From positions 1,997,001 to 2,061,000 of the forward strand of contig NZ_CP119676.1 in NCBI RefSeq assembly GCF_029318635.1: DNA of 64,000 nt, read 5' to 3'. A program made the position numbers and the translations under genes. Shown here piece after piece: positions 26,655 through 36,035 of this stretch. The DNA is from Varunaivibrio sulfuroxidans. GTDB taxonomy: Bacteria; Pseudomonadota; Alphaproteobacteria; Rhodospirillales; Magnetovibrionaceae. Position 1 is the stretch's first letter; the number at the start of each line of letters is the position of its first letter. The notes beneath the pieces are model-generated. The model saw nothing but the letters and a program-made list of their open reading frames with translations. It made no database searches and was not told the origin of the DNA.

Positions 26655-27644
26655 CTACTCCGTGTTCAGGGGGCGCGACAGTAGGCCGTAGATGATGCTG
26701 TCGAGATCGGCCTCGACATTGATCACCGCATCGACGGCCTGGCAGATGGGCATATCGACCTGATTGCGTCGGGCCAGCTCGGTCACCGAAAAGGCGTTAT
26801 GCACACCCTCGGCGACGCTTTGGCGTTCGGCCAGGATATCGTTCAGTTTACGCCCCTTGCCCAGGGCGTGGCCGAGCGAAAAATTGCGCGATTGCATGGC
26901 GTTGCAGGTTAGGGTTAGGTCGCCAAGTCCGGATAGGCCCATCAAGGTGCGGATGTCCGCGCCGAGGACTTCGCCCAGTTTGGCGATCTCGGCCAAGCCG
27001 CGGGTAATTAAGGCGGCGCGGGCGTTGTCGCCCAGACCCCGGCCCTCGACGATGCCGCAGGCGATGGCGAGCACGTTTTTGACCGCGCCGCCCAGTTGCG
27101 CGCCGATAATGTCGTGGCTGAGGTAGGGACGAAAGCGCGCCGATCCGATGGCGGCGATCAGCCGCCCGCCGAGTTCGGCGTCGGCGCACGCCAGGGTGAC
27201 GGCGGCGGGTAGGTCGGCGGCGACCTCGGCGGCGAAGGTGGGACCGGACAGCACCGCCAAGGGGACGGCGTCGCCCAGAGTCTCGCCGATCACTTCGCTC
27301 ATTAGCAGGCAGCTTTCCTGCTCGATGCCCTTGGTGCAGATCACCGCGGGGACTCCGGCGTTCCAATGAGGCCGCGCCTGACGACAGACGGCGCGCATAT
27401 AGAGCGATGGGGCGACCAGGAGAACAGCGTCGCCATTGCATGCATGGTCTAAATCGCCCGTTGCCCGAATGGCGGAATCCAGAGTGACTCCGGGTAAAAA
27501 AGGTACATTTTCATGGCGTGTGTTGACGGCCTCGACGACTTCGGGCTCATGGGCGTACAAGGTGACGGCGCGCCCCGCGCGTCTCAGTGCGATGGCCAAC
27601 GCCGTGCCCCATGCGCCCGCGCCGATAATGCCGATTGTTTCCAT
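26655..27644 (-). CDS. gpsA: Glycerol-3-phosphate dehydrogenase [NAD(P)+] GpsA
   Basis: The 329-residue protein starts METIGIIGAGAWGTALAIALRRAG, an N-terminal dinucleotide-binding motif. It then has VICTKGIEQES, LSGPTFAAEVA, the active-site Lys region GGAVKNVLAIACGIVEGRGLGDNARAALITRGLAE, and GLSGLGDLTLTCNAMQSRNF. It makes sn-glycerol 3-phosphate from dihydroxyacetone phosphate for phospholipid synthesis. The start at 27644 has a GGGAG site. It diverges from hemC; tsaD, commonly found between hemC and gpsA in relatives, is not here. Confidence 0.95.
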   Translation of the reverse strand: METIGIIGAGAWGTALAIALRRAGRAVTLYAHEPEVVEAVNTRHENVPFLPGVTLDSAIRATGDLDHACNGDAVLLVAPSLYMRAVCRQARPHWNAGVPAVICTKGIEQESCLLMSEVIGETLGDAVPLAVLSGPTFAAEVAADLPAAVTLACADAELGGRLIAAIGSARFRPYLSHDIIGAQLGGAVKNVLAIACGIVEGRGLGDNARAALITRGLAEIAKLGEVLGADIRTLMGLSGLGDLTLTCNAMQSRNFSLGHALGKGRKLNDILAERQSVAEGVHNAFSVTELARRNQVDMPICQAVDAVINVEADLDSIIYGLLSRPLNTE

Positions 27645-27842
27645 GATGTCTCCCTGGTTCTTCTTAACATCTTTTATGCCGTCAAAGGGAGCCCATGGCA
27701 AGCGTAGGGCACCAAGGGCGCGGACTACGGGTGGCGAACGTCGAACAGTTCGACTATAACCCTTGTGCGCGCGTCGCGTGCGCACGATTTTTTGTTTATT
27801 GGCCGCCGGTACCGGTCGTTTTGTTCAGGATTTTTTTGTAAC

Positions 27843-28787
27843 ATGCATAGCGACACCCCCTTTCGCATTGGAACTCGCGGCAGCCCTCTCGCCCTCGCCC
27901 AGGCCGAAGAAACCCGGGCGCGTCTGGTCGCCGCGTTCCCCGATCTCGGCGCCGACGGGGCGATCGACATCGTGGTCATCAAGACGACCGGCGACAAGGT
28001 TCTGGACAAGGCCCTGGCCGATGTCGGGGGCAAGGGACTGTTCACAAAGGAAATCGACGACGCCATGCTTTCCGGCGCAATCGACATCGCGGTGCATTCG
28101 ATGAAAGACGTGCCGACCTGGCTGCCCGAAGGGATCGTCCTACCTTGTATGCTGGAACGTGAGGACACCCGCGACGTCTTCATTTCAACCAAGGCCGCCG
28201 ACCTGGACGATTTGCCGCCGGGGGCGGTCGTCGGCAGCGCCTCGCTGCGCCGCCAGGCTCAGATATTGGCGCGACGCCCGGACCTGAAAGTGGTGACCTT
28301 TCGCGGCAACGTGCAAACGCGCCTAAAAAAATTGGCGGCGGGGGAAGTTGACGCCACCCTTTTGGCGCTGGCGGGTCTCAAGCGCATGAATATGGCGCAT
28401 GTCGCCACCAAGGTGCTCGACTGGGACGCCATGACGCCCGCCGTCGGTCAGGGCGCGATCGGCATTACGTGTCGTGGCGAAGACAGGCGGGCGTTGGCGG
28501 CATTGGACGCGCTCAATCATCCCGACACTTTTTTGTGTGTTAGCGCCGAGCGGGCGTTTCTCGCCGAACTGGACGGCTCGTGCCGTACGCCGATCGCCGC
28601 CCGGGCGACGCTAAAGGATGGTGCGCTGGACCTGCACGCCTTGATCGCCCGCGTTGACGGCAGCGAGGTCCACCGCCAGCGGGGCGAGAGTCCGGCGGCG
28701 TTGGATGACGCCCTGGCGCTGGGCCGTGCGTTGGGGCAATCCTTGCTGGCGCGGGCGTCGGTGGGATTTTTCGACGGCGTGGCCTAG
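27843..28787 (+). CDS. hemC: Porphobilinogen deaminase HemC
   Basis: The 314-residue protein starts MHSDTPFRIGTRGSPLALAQAEE. It has the substrate-binding Asp region GGKGLFTKEIDDAML, AVHSMKDVPT, SASLRRQAQIL, VVTFRGNVQTRLKKL and the dipyrromethane cofactor cysteine in AELDGSCRTPI. It polymerises four porphobilinogens into hydroxymethylbilane. The ATG at 27843 is preceded by CAGGA. It is the first gene of the haem operon hemC-hemD-mitofilin-like-hemY. Confidence 0.96.
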   Translation: MHSDTPFRIGTRGSPLALAQAEETRARLVAAFPDLGADGAIDIVVIKTTGDKVLDKALADVGGKGLFTKEIDDAMLSGAIDIAVHSMKDVPTWLPEGIVLPCMLEREDTRDVFISTKAADLDDLPPGAVVGSASLRRQAQILARRPDLKVVTFRGNVQTRLKKLAAGEVDATLLALAGLKRMNMAHVATKVLDWDAMTPAVGQGAIGITCRGEDRRALAALDALNHPDTFLCVSAERAFLAELDGSCRTPIAARATLKDGALDLHALIARVDGSEVHRQRGESPAALDDALALGRALGQSLLARASVGFFDGVA

Positions 28788-28804
28788 GCCGACGGGAGCC
28801 GCAA

Positions 28805-29509
28805 ATGCGTATCTTAATCACCCGTCCCGCCGAAGACGCCGCTCCGCTGGCGGCGCGACTGCACGCCATGGGGCTGGAGACACGCACGGTCCCGCTTCTG
28901 ACCATCCACGACCTGGACGGCCCGCCGGTGGATGTCTCGGGGGTGCAGGCGCTGCTGGCGACGTCGGCCAACGGGGTGCGCGCCTTCGCCCGGCGCAGCG
29001 CGGAGCGCACCGTACCCGTGTTCGCGGTGGGTGACGCCACCGGACGGGTCGCTCAAGAGTTTGGCTTCACCACCGTCGAAAGCGCGGCGGGCGACGTCGC
29101 GGCGCTGGCGCAGCGGGTCGGCGCGCGCCTGACGCCCGGGGCGGGGACGTTGCTGCATATTGCAGGCAGCGTTCTGGCCGGGGACCTCAAGGACCTTGTC
29201 GAGCGGCAGGGGTTCGTCTATCGCCGGGCGGTGTTGTATCGGGCGCAAACGGCGCAAAGCTTGGCTCCGGAGATTGCCGCCGAACTGCGCGCCGGGGCGT
29301 TCGACGCCGTGGTTTTGTATTCGCCGCGCACGGCGCAGACCTTCGCCGAATTGGTTCGAAAGGCCAATGCCTGCGAAGGCCTGAGCGACAGCGTCGCCTA
29401 TTGTCTGAGCGCGGCGGTGGCGGAGAAAATTGACGCCATGACCTGGGGCGATATCCGGATCGCCGCGCGCCCCGAACAAGACGCCTTGTTGGATCTTTTC
29501 GCACCCTGA
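28805..29509 (+). CDS. hemD: Uroporphyrinogen-III synthase HemD
   Basis: The 234-residue protein has the two-lobed HemD pattern: MRILITRPAEDAAPLAARLHAMGLETRTVPLLTI at the start, LLATSANGVRAFARR, VFAVGDATGRVAQEFGF, and AFDAVVLYSPRTAQTFAELV late. It cyclises hydroxymethylbilane with inversion of ring D. Position 17 bp after hemC confirms the call, since HemD sequences vary widely. Repeat copy B follows about 95 bp downstream, between hemD and the mitofilin-like gene. Confidence 0.93.
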   Translation: MRILITRPAEDAAPLAARLHAMGLETRTVPLLTIHDLDGPPVDVSGVQALLATSANGVRAFARRSAERTVPVFAVGDATGRVAQEFGFTTVESAAGDVAALAQRVGARLTPGAGTLLHIAGSVLAGDLKDLVERQGFVYRRAVLYRAQTAQSLAPEIAAELRAGAFDAVVLYSPRTAQTFAELVRKANACEGLSDSVAYCLSAAVAEKIDAMTWGDIRIAARPEQDALLDLFAP

Positions 29510-29603
29510 CGACCCTTGCGGTCCTTCCCTGCGCCTATCCGGCGTAGGGATCGGGAAAATGCCCCTATTCGAGCCACTAAATCGTGATAGACTTGAAAAC
29601 CTT

Positions 29604-29873
29604 TAGGGTCGGGACCTATTCATCTGATGCGTCTGGCGGAGGTGAATTTAAGTGTGGGTTAGGCGGAAAGCCCGCCGCAATGACCCTCATTGCAAGGGTT
29701 TTTCAACGACATCCGCGCTTAAATTCATCCCGTCCCGCAGGGATTTGTGAAAAATGCCCCAGGAACGTCGTCGAAGACTTTTGAAAGTGAACGGCACTTC
29801 CGGCAAGCCTTTATCCTAGGCTTGTGACATTTTTCACAAACCAGACACATCAGATGAATAGGTCCTGACCCTA
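29604..29873. mobile_element. MITE-like structured repeat, copy B (inside the haem operon)
   Basis: This is the same element and orientation as copy A, roughly nine positions in ten identical by eye. Its terminal repeats (29604-29636 and 29841-29873) differ from each other at only two positions. Where it differs from copy A in the sub-terminal part (ATTCAT instead of AATTAAT), both arms carry the matching change. It sits between hemD and the mitofilin-like gene without disrupting either, so transcripts from hemC-hemD into hemY would carry its hairpins. Confidence 0.85.
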
Positions 29874-29955
29874 GCTTTATGTCTTGATTGATCCAACGGG
29901 GGGGGACGGTCCACAAGCGGACCCACCCAAGTCCAAAAAAGGATGAGGCCACGCC

Positions 29956-31161
29956 ATGAGCGATGAGGCGAAGAGCACAACACCACCGGTATCGCCGCCT
30001 ACCGGCGACGCCTCCCCGGGTTCGACGGATCCCGCGTCCGAAAAATCGGCAGGAAAATCTTCCCCCGGAAAAGGCCGGACGAAGGACGGTGACGGGGCAC
30101 CGCAGTCCGCCCCCCGACCCGGCGATGAGGACGGCGCGCCCACCAAGGCCTCCACGCCGATGTCCGGCGTGGTTTTCTGGATCGTCTTCGCCGTCCTTTT
30201 CCTCGCCGGCGGGGCTTACGTTACCCGGTCGGCATGGATGCCCTCCGTGGCCCCGATGTTCGGCGGGGTTAGCGTCGAACAGGGCGCGCCGAAGCCCGAA
30301 GCGTCCAGCGCGGCGAGTTTGCGTCTGGATGCGTTCGCCCAGGCCTTGACACGGGCCCAAGATCGCATAACCGCTTTGGAAAAACGCCTTGATGCGGAGG
30401 ATGCGGCTTTTGCCGCCGCACGGAAGTCGGCGCAGGGGCTTTCGGCGCGGCTGGACATTCTCGAAGCGCGAATTGCCGAAAACAGCGGAGTGTCGGGAGG
30501 CGCCGCCCAGGCGCAAACGAAGGCCTTGGCCGAGACTTTGGCGACACTGCGGACCGATATGAAAGGTGTCGAACGGCGCCTGGGAGAGGTCGAGGGCGCG
30601 GTGACGGCGCAATCGGCCGATGCGTCTTCCTCCGAGGCGTTGGTTTTGGCGACGGCGCAACTGTTTGACGCGACGCGTGCGGACACCTCCTTTAGCGCCG
30701 CCCTCGACGCCCTGCACGCGGTCGCCGGCGATGATCCCGAAGTTGCCCGCGTCGTCCAGCTGTTAACCCCCCATGCGGCGGTTGGCATTCCCAATCTGGA
30801 GGCCCTGCGAGGGCGGTTTGACGCCATGGCGGGGGACGTTCTCCGCGCCAAGATCGCTCCCGGCGGCGCGGGGGTGTGGGATCGGGTCAAGGTGGGCTTG
30901 GCGCGCCTGGTCACGGTTCGGCGCACGGGCGCGAACGGTGGCGGCGACCCGGTGGATGGCGCCCTGGCCGCGGCGCAGAGCGCCCTGGACAAGGGGGACC
31001 TCGAAGTGGCGGTGCGGGCGCTCGAACGGTTGCAAGGGGCGCCCGGAGAGGCGGCCGCGGCCTGGCTGGGCGACGCTAACGCCCGCCTTCAGGTTGATCG
31101 GGCGATCGGGCAACTGCGTACATTGGCCTTGACGCGACTACAGTCGGCTGGGGGGCGCTGA
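29956..31161 (+). CDS. Mitofilin/Mic60-like inner-membrane protein (COG4223 type)
   Basis: The 401-residue protein has a disordered Pro/Ser/Lys-rich cytoplasmic N terminus (residues 1-67), one transmembrane helix (GVVFWIVFAVLFLAGGAYV, about 70-90), and a long coiled-coil periplasmic region (LTRAQDRITALEKRLDAEDAAFAAARK...). The C-terminal domain (ALDALHAVAGDDPEVARVVQLLTPHAAVGIPNLEALRGRFDAMA, then VRRTGANGGGDPVDGALAAAQSALDKGDLEVAVRALERLQG) is the alphaproteobacterial mitofilin signature. Mic60 homologues next to hemY are thought to shape the inner membrane or link it to the outer membrane. The next gene, hemY, starts 2 bp later. Confidence 0.87.
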   Translation: MSDEAKSTTPPVSPPTGDASPGSTDPASEKSAGKSSPGKGRTKDGDGAPQSAPRPGDEDGAPTKASTPMSGVVFWIVFAVLFLAGGAYVTRSAWMPSVAPMFGGVSVEQGAPKPEASSAASLRLDAFAQALTRAQDRITALEKRLDAEDAAFAAARKSAQGLSARLDILEARIAENSGVSGGAAQAQTKALAETLATLRTDMKGVERRLGEVEGAVTAQSADASSSEALVLATAQLFDATRADTSFSAALDALHAVAGDDPEVARVVQLLTPHAAVGIPNLEALRGRFDAMAGDVLRAKIAPGGAGVWDRVKVGLARLVTVRRTGANGGGDPVDGALAAAQSALDKGDLEVAVRALERLQGAPGEAAAAWLGDANARLQVDRAIGQLRTLALTRLQSAGGR

Positions 31162-31163
31162 TC

Positions 31164-32588
31164 ATGGTGCGGGCGCTGTTTTTCTTCTTTCTTCTGGCGG
31201 CTCTCGCCGTCGGTGGAGTTTGGCTGGCCGATAATCCCGGCGCGGTGTCGCTGTCGTGGCAAGGCTGGCGGGTCGATACGTCGTTCGCGGTGCTTTTGTT
31301 GGCTCTCGCCGTGTTCGCCGTCGTGGTGGCGTTGGGGTATCGGGTGTGGCTATTTGTCCGCCGCGCTCCGGGACAGCTCGGCCGGGCTTATCGGGAAAAT
31401 CGCGCCCGCAAGGGTTACCGGGCGTTGAATTTGGGCATGGTGGCGGTCGCCGCCGGAGACGGCGCGCAGGCGCGTAAACAGGCCGCGCGCGCGGATAGCT
31501 TTTTGGACAACCCGCCCCTGACGGTACTGTTGAAGGCGCAAGCCGCGCAATTGAATGGGGACGAAACCGCGGCGGAAGGATTTTTCCGCGTCATGCTGGA
31601 CGATCCACAGACGGAATATCTTGGTATTCGCGGGCTCCTAAATCAGGCCGTTCGGCGCAACGATACGCAGGGCGCGATCGCCCTCGCTCAACGTGCTTTC
31701 CGACTTAACCCGAAAAGCGATTGGGCCGGACCGAACTTGTTCGAACACCAAGTGCGCGCCGGTGATTGGATGGGCGCCGAGGAAACGCTGGAGGGCATGG
31801 TTCGCCATAAGCTGGTGGCCTCCACAACGGCCCGCCATCGCCAGGCGGTGATTGCTTTCGCCCGGGCCTGCGGGTCGCCCGAAAGTGACGATTGCGACAC
31901 CACTTTAAAATATCTTGATCGGGCTTTTTCCCTCGACCCCGGTTTCGCCCCGGCGGCTTGCGCCTATGGCGAGGCGTTGGTCGGCGCGGGGCGGGTGCGT
32001 AAGGCGCAGAACGTGATCGAGAAGGCCTGGGCGGTTTTCCCCCATCCCGCACTCGTGGACATCTACTTGCGGGCGCAGGCCTTGGATGATCCTTTGAAGA
32101 AGGTCGGCGCGGTGGAGAAACTCATTGGCGCCAACCCGGATCACCCCGAAAGCCGCATCGCCAGCGCCGCGATCGCTCTCGAGGCCAAGCTTTGGGGTGA
32201 GGCGCGGCAAAATTTGGAAGACCTGATCAAGGAAAAAACCGAGGTTGGCGGCGGTCTTTCGGCACGGGTTTGTCGAATGATGGCGGAACTGGAAGAGCAC
32301 GAACACGGCGATGAAGCGCGCGCCCGCGAATGGTTGGTTCGCGCCTCGATGGCCGATCCCGATCCGGCATGGGTGTGCGATGATTGCGGTCATGTTCGCG
32401 CCGAATGGTCGGCGCACTGTCCGAAATGCCAGGGTATTGACACCCAAAGCTGGCGTGCGCCGCCCGGCGTGATCCATTTGCCGGGCGCAACGCCCGCCGC
32501 CCCGCACTTGAGCGGGGCGGCAGTCGGGGTGAAGATTATTGACGGGAAAAATAATTCCTCCTCAAAAGGGGCTCCCGCACAAGTTTAA
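31164..32588 (+). CDS. hemY: HemY (haem-operon TPR membrane protein)
   Basis: The 474-residue protein has two N-terminal membrane helices (residues about 3-20 and 40-62) that form the HemY N domain, including NPGAVSLSWQGWRVDTSFAVLLLAL. TPR-like repeats follow (YLGIRGLLNQAVRRNDTQGAIALAQRAFRLNPKS). A C-terminal zinc-ribbon-like motif, WVCDDCGHVRAEWSAHCPKCQGIDTQSW, has four cysteines. This HemY is the proteobacterial haem-operon protein, not the Bacillus protoporphyrinogen oxidase of the same name. Its biochemical role in tetrapyrrole synthesis is not settled. It is translationally coupled to the mitofilin-like gene. Confidence 0.92.
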   Translation: MVRALFFFFLLAALAVGGVWLADNPGAVSLSWQGWRVDTSFAVLLLALAVFAVVVALGYRVWLFVRRAPGQLGRAYRENRARKGYRALNLGMVAVAAGDGAQARKQAARADSFLDNPPLTVLLKAQAAQLNGDETAAEGFFRVMLDDPQTEYLGIRGLLNQAVRRNDTQGAIALAQRAFRLNPKSDWAGPNLFEHQVRAGDWMGAEETLEGMVRHKLVASTTARHRQAVIAFARACGSPESDDCDTTLKYLDRAFSLDPGFAPAACAYGEALVGAGRVRKAQNVIEKAWAVFPHPALVDIYLRAQALDDPLKKVGAVEKLIGANPDHPESRIASAAIALEAKLWGEARQNLEDLIKEKTEVGGGLSARVCRMMAELEEHEHGDEARAREWLVRASMADPDPAWVCDDCGHVRAEWSAHCPKCQGIDTQSWRAPPGVIHLPGATPAAPHLSGAAVGVKIIDGKNNSSSKGAPAQV

Positions 32589-32636
32589 TTGACGCACGGG
32601 GCGGGGCGCAGTAAAGAAGGGGCCGCATTTTCGCGC

Positions 32637-32712
32637 GCCGCAGTAGCTCAGTTGGTAGAGCACATCATTCGTAATGATGGGGTCGGGGGTTCGAATCCCT
32701 CCTGCGGCACCA
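32637..32712 (+). tRNA. tRNA-Thr (anticodon CGT)
   Basis: The 76-nt cloverleaf has acceptor GCCGCAG with CTGCGGC, D arm GCTC/GAGC with AGTTGGTA, anticodon stem CATCA/TGATG with loop TTCGTAA (anticodon CGT), T arm GGGGG-TTCGAAT-CCCTC. CCA is encoded. Confidence 0.97.
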
Positions 32713-32796
32713 TTCCTCCCGAATAAACCGGCGCTATCGACACCTCGGCTCTTTTCGGTGGTGTGCTTCGTGGCGCGCGGGTCATCCACCGGGGCG

Positions 32797-33027
32797 TCAA
32801 AATCCGCCGGCGGCATCGGAAAAAAATGTTTTCAAGGCCGTACCGATCCCCGAAAGGCCGGCGATAACAACCAAAGAAATGATAACGGCGATCAAAGCGT
32901 ACTCCACGGAAACCGAACCTCGCTCATCGTCGATCGCGGCGCCGAAGATATGGCAAAGTCGCGATGGTGGGGACCGGTAGCGGTGTTTTTGGGGCTTGTG
33001 AACGACCCGAAGCATCGTCTTGATCAT
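32797..33027 (-). CDS. Flp/Fap-type (type IVb) pilin with a long leader
   Basis: The 76-residue product ends DERGSVSVEYALIAVIISLVVIAGLSGIGTALKTFFSDAAGGF. This is a class IVb prepilin motif, with Gly before the cleavage site, Glu at +5 and Tyr at +6, followed by one hydrophobic helix. The start at 33027 is supported by AAGGAGG seven bases upstream. The leader is about 35 basic residues, longer than the usual 10-20. No tad/cpa secretion or prepilin peptidase genes are in the window, so this is an orphan pilin locus. Confidence 0.82.
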   Translation of the reverse strand: MIKTMLRVVHKPQKHRYRSPPSRLCHIFGAAIDDERGSVSVEYALIAVIISLVVIAGLSGIGTALKTFFSDAAGGF

Positions 33028-33244
33028 GTGCCGCCTCCTTGAAATAGTGCGCCCACATCCAAAGATAAGAGGCCATCTTTCGAAAAACAAAGGTTTGCAT
33101 CAGGGCGTATTCGGCGATATGCGCGCGGTGCGGCGTGCGAAAAAAGAAATTTGCAAATTTCGTCTATTTCGCGTTCCATGCTGGCGACGCTTAAAGTAGG
33201 TCGTGCGGCGCAATCGCGTGGCGATATAGGGATGATCCCCAAAA

Positions 33245-34180
33245 ATGAACAAAACAACTCGCATGCGTACGGCCTTGGCGGGCGATACGCCGGCCCTTGG
33301 GGGTGTTTTCGCCCTGTCGGCATTTTCCATCTGGGGATTTTTCCCTTTATTCTTCAAGCTATTTGAAGGTGTGTCGGCCTTTGACGTGTTGGCCCATCGG
33401 GTGGTTTGGTCGGTTCTTTTTGTTTCGCTGGCGTTGCTTATGCGGCGACGTTGGCGTACGGCGGCGGGCCATGTGCGCGACTGGAAAAAGGTGCGTGGCT
33501 CGCTATTGTCCGGCCTGGCGATTGCCGCCAACTGGGGTATTTTTATCTGGGCGGTGGGACACGATCAGGTCCTTGAAGGAAGCCTGGGGTACTTTATAAA
33601 TCCCCTGGTTTCGGTCATTCTCGCCGTTATTTTCTTAGGCGAGCGATTGCGTCCATGGCAATGGTTTTCGGTCGCCTTGGCCGGTGTCGGCGTTTTCAAT
33701 ATGGTTGTCAGTTTCGGCGCCGTGCCCTGGGTGGCGTTAAGTTTGGCCCTGACTTTCGGTAGCTATGGGTTGTTGCGCAAAATCGCGCCGGTCAATTCCC
33801 TCGACGGCCTGTTCCTCGAAACGCTTTTTCTAAGCCCGATGGCGGTGGCGTATCTGGTTTGGCTGGCCATCCATGGCGAGGGTGCGTTCGTTTTGGGAAA
33901 TGGCCCGTGGGGCGGTCTTTCGTCGATGGATGTTTTCCTGATTCTCAGCGGCGTCGTGACCGCGCTTCCTCTGTTGTTATTCGCCCGGGCGGCCAAGCTG
34001 ATTCGTCTTTCGACTTTGGGGCTTGTGCAATATTTGGTGCCGACGCTGCAGTTCTCGCTCGCGGTTTTTGTGTTTAAGGAGCCTTTCGGCGCAGATCATT
34101 TGATTACATTTGTGCTGATCTGGGTGGCCTTGGCGATCTTTAGCATAGACGCCATGACCCATCGCCGTCCCGTGACTTGA
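33245..34180 (+). CDS. rarD: RarD-family EamA transporter
   Basis: The 311-residue protein has ten predicted membrane helices and the RarD pattern: GVFALSAFSIWGFFPLFFKLFEGVSAFDVLAHRVVWS at the start, then AANWGIFIWAVGHDQVLEGSLGYFINPLVSVILAVIFLGERLRPWQW, and VQYLVPTLQFSLAVFVFKEPF. RarD proteins are inner-membrane exporters of the drug/metabolite superfamily; the substrate is unknown. It is followed after a few bases by another EamA gene, so the two may be co-transcribed. Confidence 0.9.
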   Translation: MNKTTRMRTALAGDTPALGGVFALSAFSIWGFFPLFFKLFEGVSAFDVLAHRVVWSVLFVSLALLMRRRWRTAAGHVRDWKKVRGSLLSGLAIAANWGIFIWAVGHDQVLEGSLGYFINPLVSVILAVIFLGERLRPWQWFSVALAGVGVFNMVVSFGAVPWVALSLALTFGSYGLLRKIAPVNSLDGLFLETLFLSPMAVAYLVWLAIHGEGAFVLGNGPWGGLSSMDVFLILSGVVTALPLLLFARAAKLIRLSTLGLVQYLVPTLQFSLAVFVFKEPFGADHLITFVLIWVALAIFSIDAMTHRRPVT

Positions 34181-34193
34181 GAGCGTGGCGAAG

Positions 34194-35093
34194 ATGGGAA
34201 ACGATTACCGTCGAGGAATAGTGCTGTCGGCGTTGGGTATTTTGATCATCAGCCCCGACGCCATGCTGGTGCGTTTGATAGCAAGCGCGGACCCGTGGCA
34301 GATTGCGTTCTGGCGTACGGGCTTGATGGGATGCAGCCTGTTGGCCTACCTCCTGGTGCGCGCGCGAGTGCGCCGGCGACCGGCGTTCGCCTCCATTCGT
34401 GGAAAGACGTGGATCGTGGTCGGTCTGTTTTCCTTCAGCAACATCAGCTTCATCGGCGCGTTGACCCACACGTCGGTCGCGAACACCTTGGTCATCTTGG
34501 CGACCATGCCTTTTTTCGCCGCCATTTTGGGTTGGTCGCTCATCGGTGAGAAAGTGGCGTCGCGGACGTGGGTCTCGATAGGGTTGGCGTTGACGGGAAC
34601 CGGGGTTTTGGTTTCCGGCTCGCTGGGCGGCGGTCATAGGATGGGCGACGCCCTGGCGCTTCTTACCGCCCTGATGCAAGGCCTGAACCTGATCGCGTTG
34701 CGCCGTTTTTCCGTCAACGACTTGGTGCCGCCGTTGTGCCTATCGGGATTTATCAGCGCCCTTGTTCTTGCTCCGGCGGCCCATCCTTTGGGCGTGAGTG
34801 GTCACGATTTTGCCCTTCTCGGGCTCATCGGATTGGTGGTTTTGCCGTTGGCGCTGTCCTTATTTTTTTCCGGGGCCCGCTTCGTTCCCGCCGCCGAAGC
34901 CGCGTTGTTCACCCTGATCGAAACGGTTTTGGGTCCGTTTTGGGCTTGGTTGGGCGCGGGTGAGATACCCGAGAGCACAACGCTCATCGGTGGTGCGATC
35001 GTGTTTGCGGCGATTGTGCTCAACACGTTTCGGGCAAGCCTGGAATATCGCCGTCGGATGCGCCGGATCGTTCTGGAAAAATCAGGCGGATAG
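34194..35093 (+). CDS. EamA/DMT-family transporter
   Basis: This is a membrane protein of about 299 residues with ten helices in two EamA repeats, for example GIVLSALGILIISPDAMLVRLIASADPWQIAFWRTGLMG and SNISFIGALTHTSVANTLVILATMPFFAAILGWSLIGEKV in the first, and ALFTLIETVLGPFWAWLGAGEIPESTTLIGGAIVF in the second. The ATG at 34194 is used; a GTG at 34185 in the same frame is equally possible. It lies directly downstream of rarD. The transported compound cannot be told from the sequence. Confidence 0.87.
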   Translation: MGNDYRRGIVLSALGILIISPDAMLVRLIASADPWQIAFWRTGLMGCSLLAYLLVRARVRRRPAFASIRGKTWIVVGLFSFSNISFIGALTHTSVANTLVILATMPFFAAILGWSLIGEKVASRTWVSIGLALTGTGVLVSGSLGGGHRMGDALALLTALMQGLNLIALRRFSVNDLVPPLCLSGFISALVLAPAAHPLGVSGHDFALLGLIGLVVLPLALSLFFSGARFVPAAEAALFTLIETVLGPFWAWLGAGEIPESTTLIGGAIVFAAIVLNTFRASLEYRRRMRRIVLEKSGG

Positions 35094-36035
35094 CCCCATA
35101 AACTTTTTATGAAAAAATAAAAATGTGATCGAGTGGCGCATATTTTTCATACCGCGCCTTCGATTCCGTTTTAAACGTGGAACGAGCAATTTCCGTGTGG
35201 ATGCACTTTATTATGGGTGTGTTGTCTACGGCGTATCGGTTCGACCGTTTCTATGGGCTGTCTGTTGGAGATCCGTCTAGATATCTATAACTTACTTAAT
35301 ATAAACAGAAAATTATCATTTCTGTTGCGGATGAAATAGAATCTTGAGGCTCGGTCTCGATAAAAATTGTGGGTGGGGGCATGTTATAACATGACGATTA
35401 TAGGAAGATATTTTTTCTGCTCGGCCCCTTAAGGGGTCGTACTTTTTATCCATTTTGATCATTAATGCATTCGATTTAAAAATATTTTTTAAGTATTATT
35501 ATGGAAAATATCATGAGATTTTATTTTTCATCGTCCCCCCGTTTTGCGTTGGTGGTTTTCCGTCAAGAGTCCAGATTCGGAAAATCGGGAGGGGTATGAC
35601 GAGGGCTTTAGACCGCTTTCGAGATGGTCTTCTCATAACCCACCATTTTCTCTGCATTAAAAATATGCATAAGTAGTTATTGCCGGGAGAAGGCCTTAAA
35701 TGGGTCGGCCTTATGGCCATTTTGTAAAAAATATTGACCTAGAATGGGCCGAAAAAGCCTTAGGTAGGGACGGAAAAGGGGAGGATGGTATCTTGAGGCG
35801 TAATATTATAAGTATTTATTAACCATGCATAATACAACTCATATCAATATATTATACAAGATTGTTCATATTAACAATTAAGTTTATGTCGGTATCGGGT
35901 GCTTGCTGGAACGTATTGGGCCCCTCAGAGAGATGAATGTATACATTTGTAGTTGACTGACCGATCCGTACCGCTAAGGTTACGACAAATCATGTCGTCG
36001 ATCGTCACGTCTCCTGGAGTTCTCGGGATGCTCAT
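35094..36035. other. AT-rich 0.9-kb gene-free region
   Basis: Base composition drops sharply compared with the flanking genes, with long A/T runs (for example 35280-35340 and 35440-35530). No open frame here has a ribosome binding site or a recognisable product. It may hold promoters for the J-domain gene or a decayed insertion. No repeat shared with the rest of the window was noticed. Confidence 0.45.

Noticed and set aside
35455..35676. A short frame in the AT-rich region before the J-domain gene
   Set aside because: Runs of Phe, Ile and Lys reflect AT content; no initiation signal.
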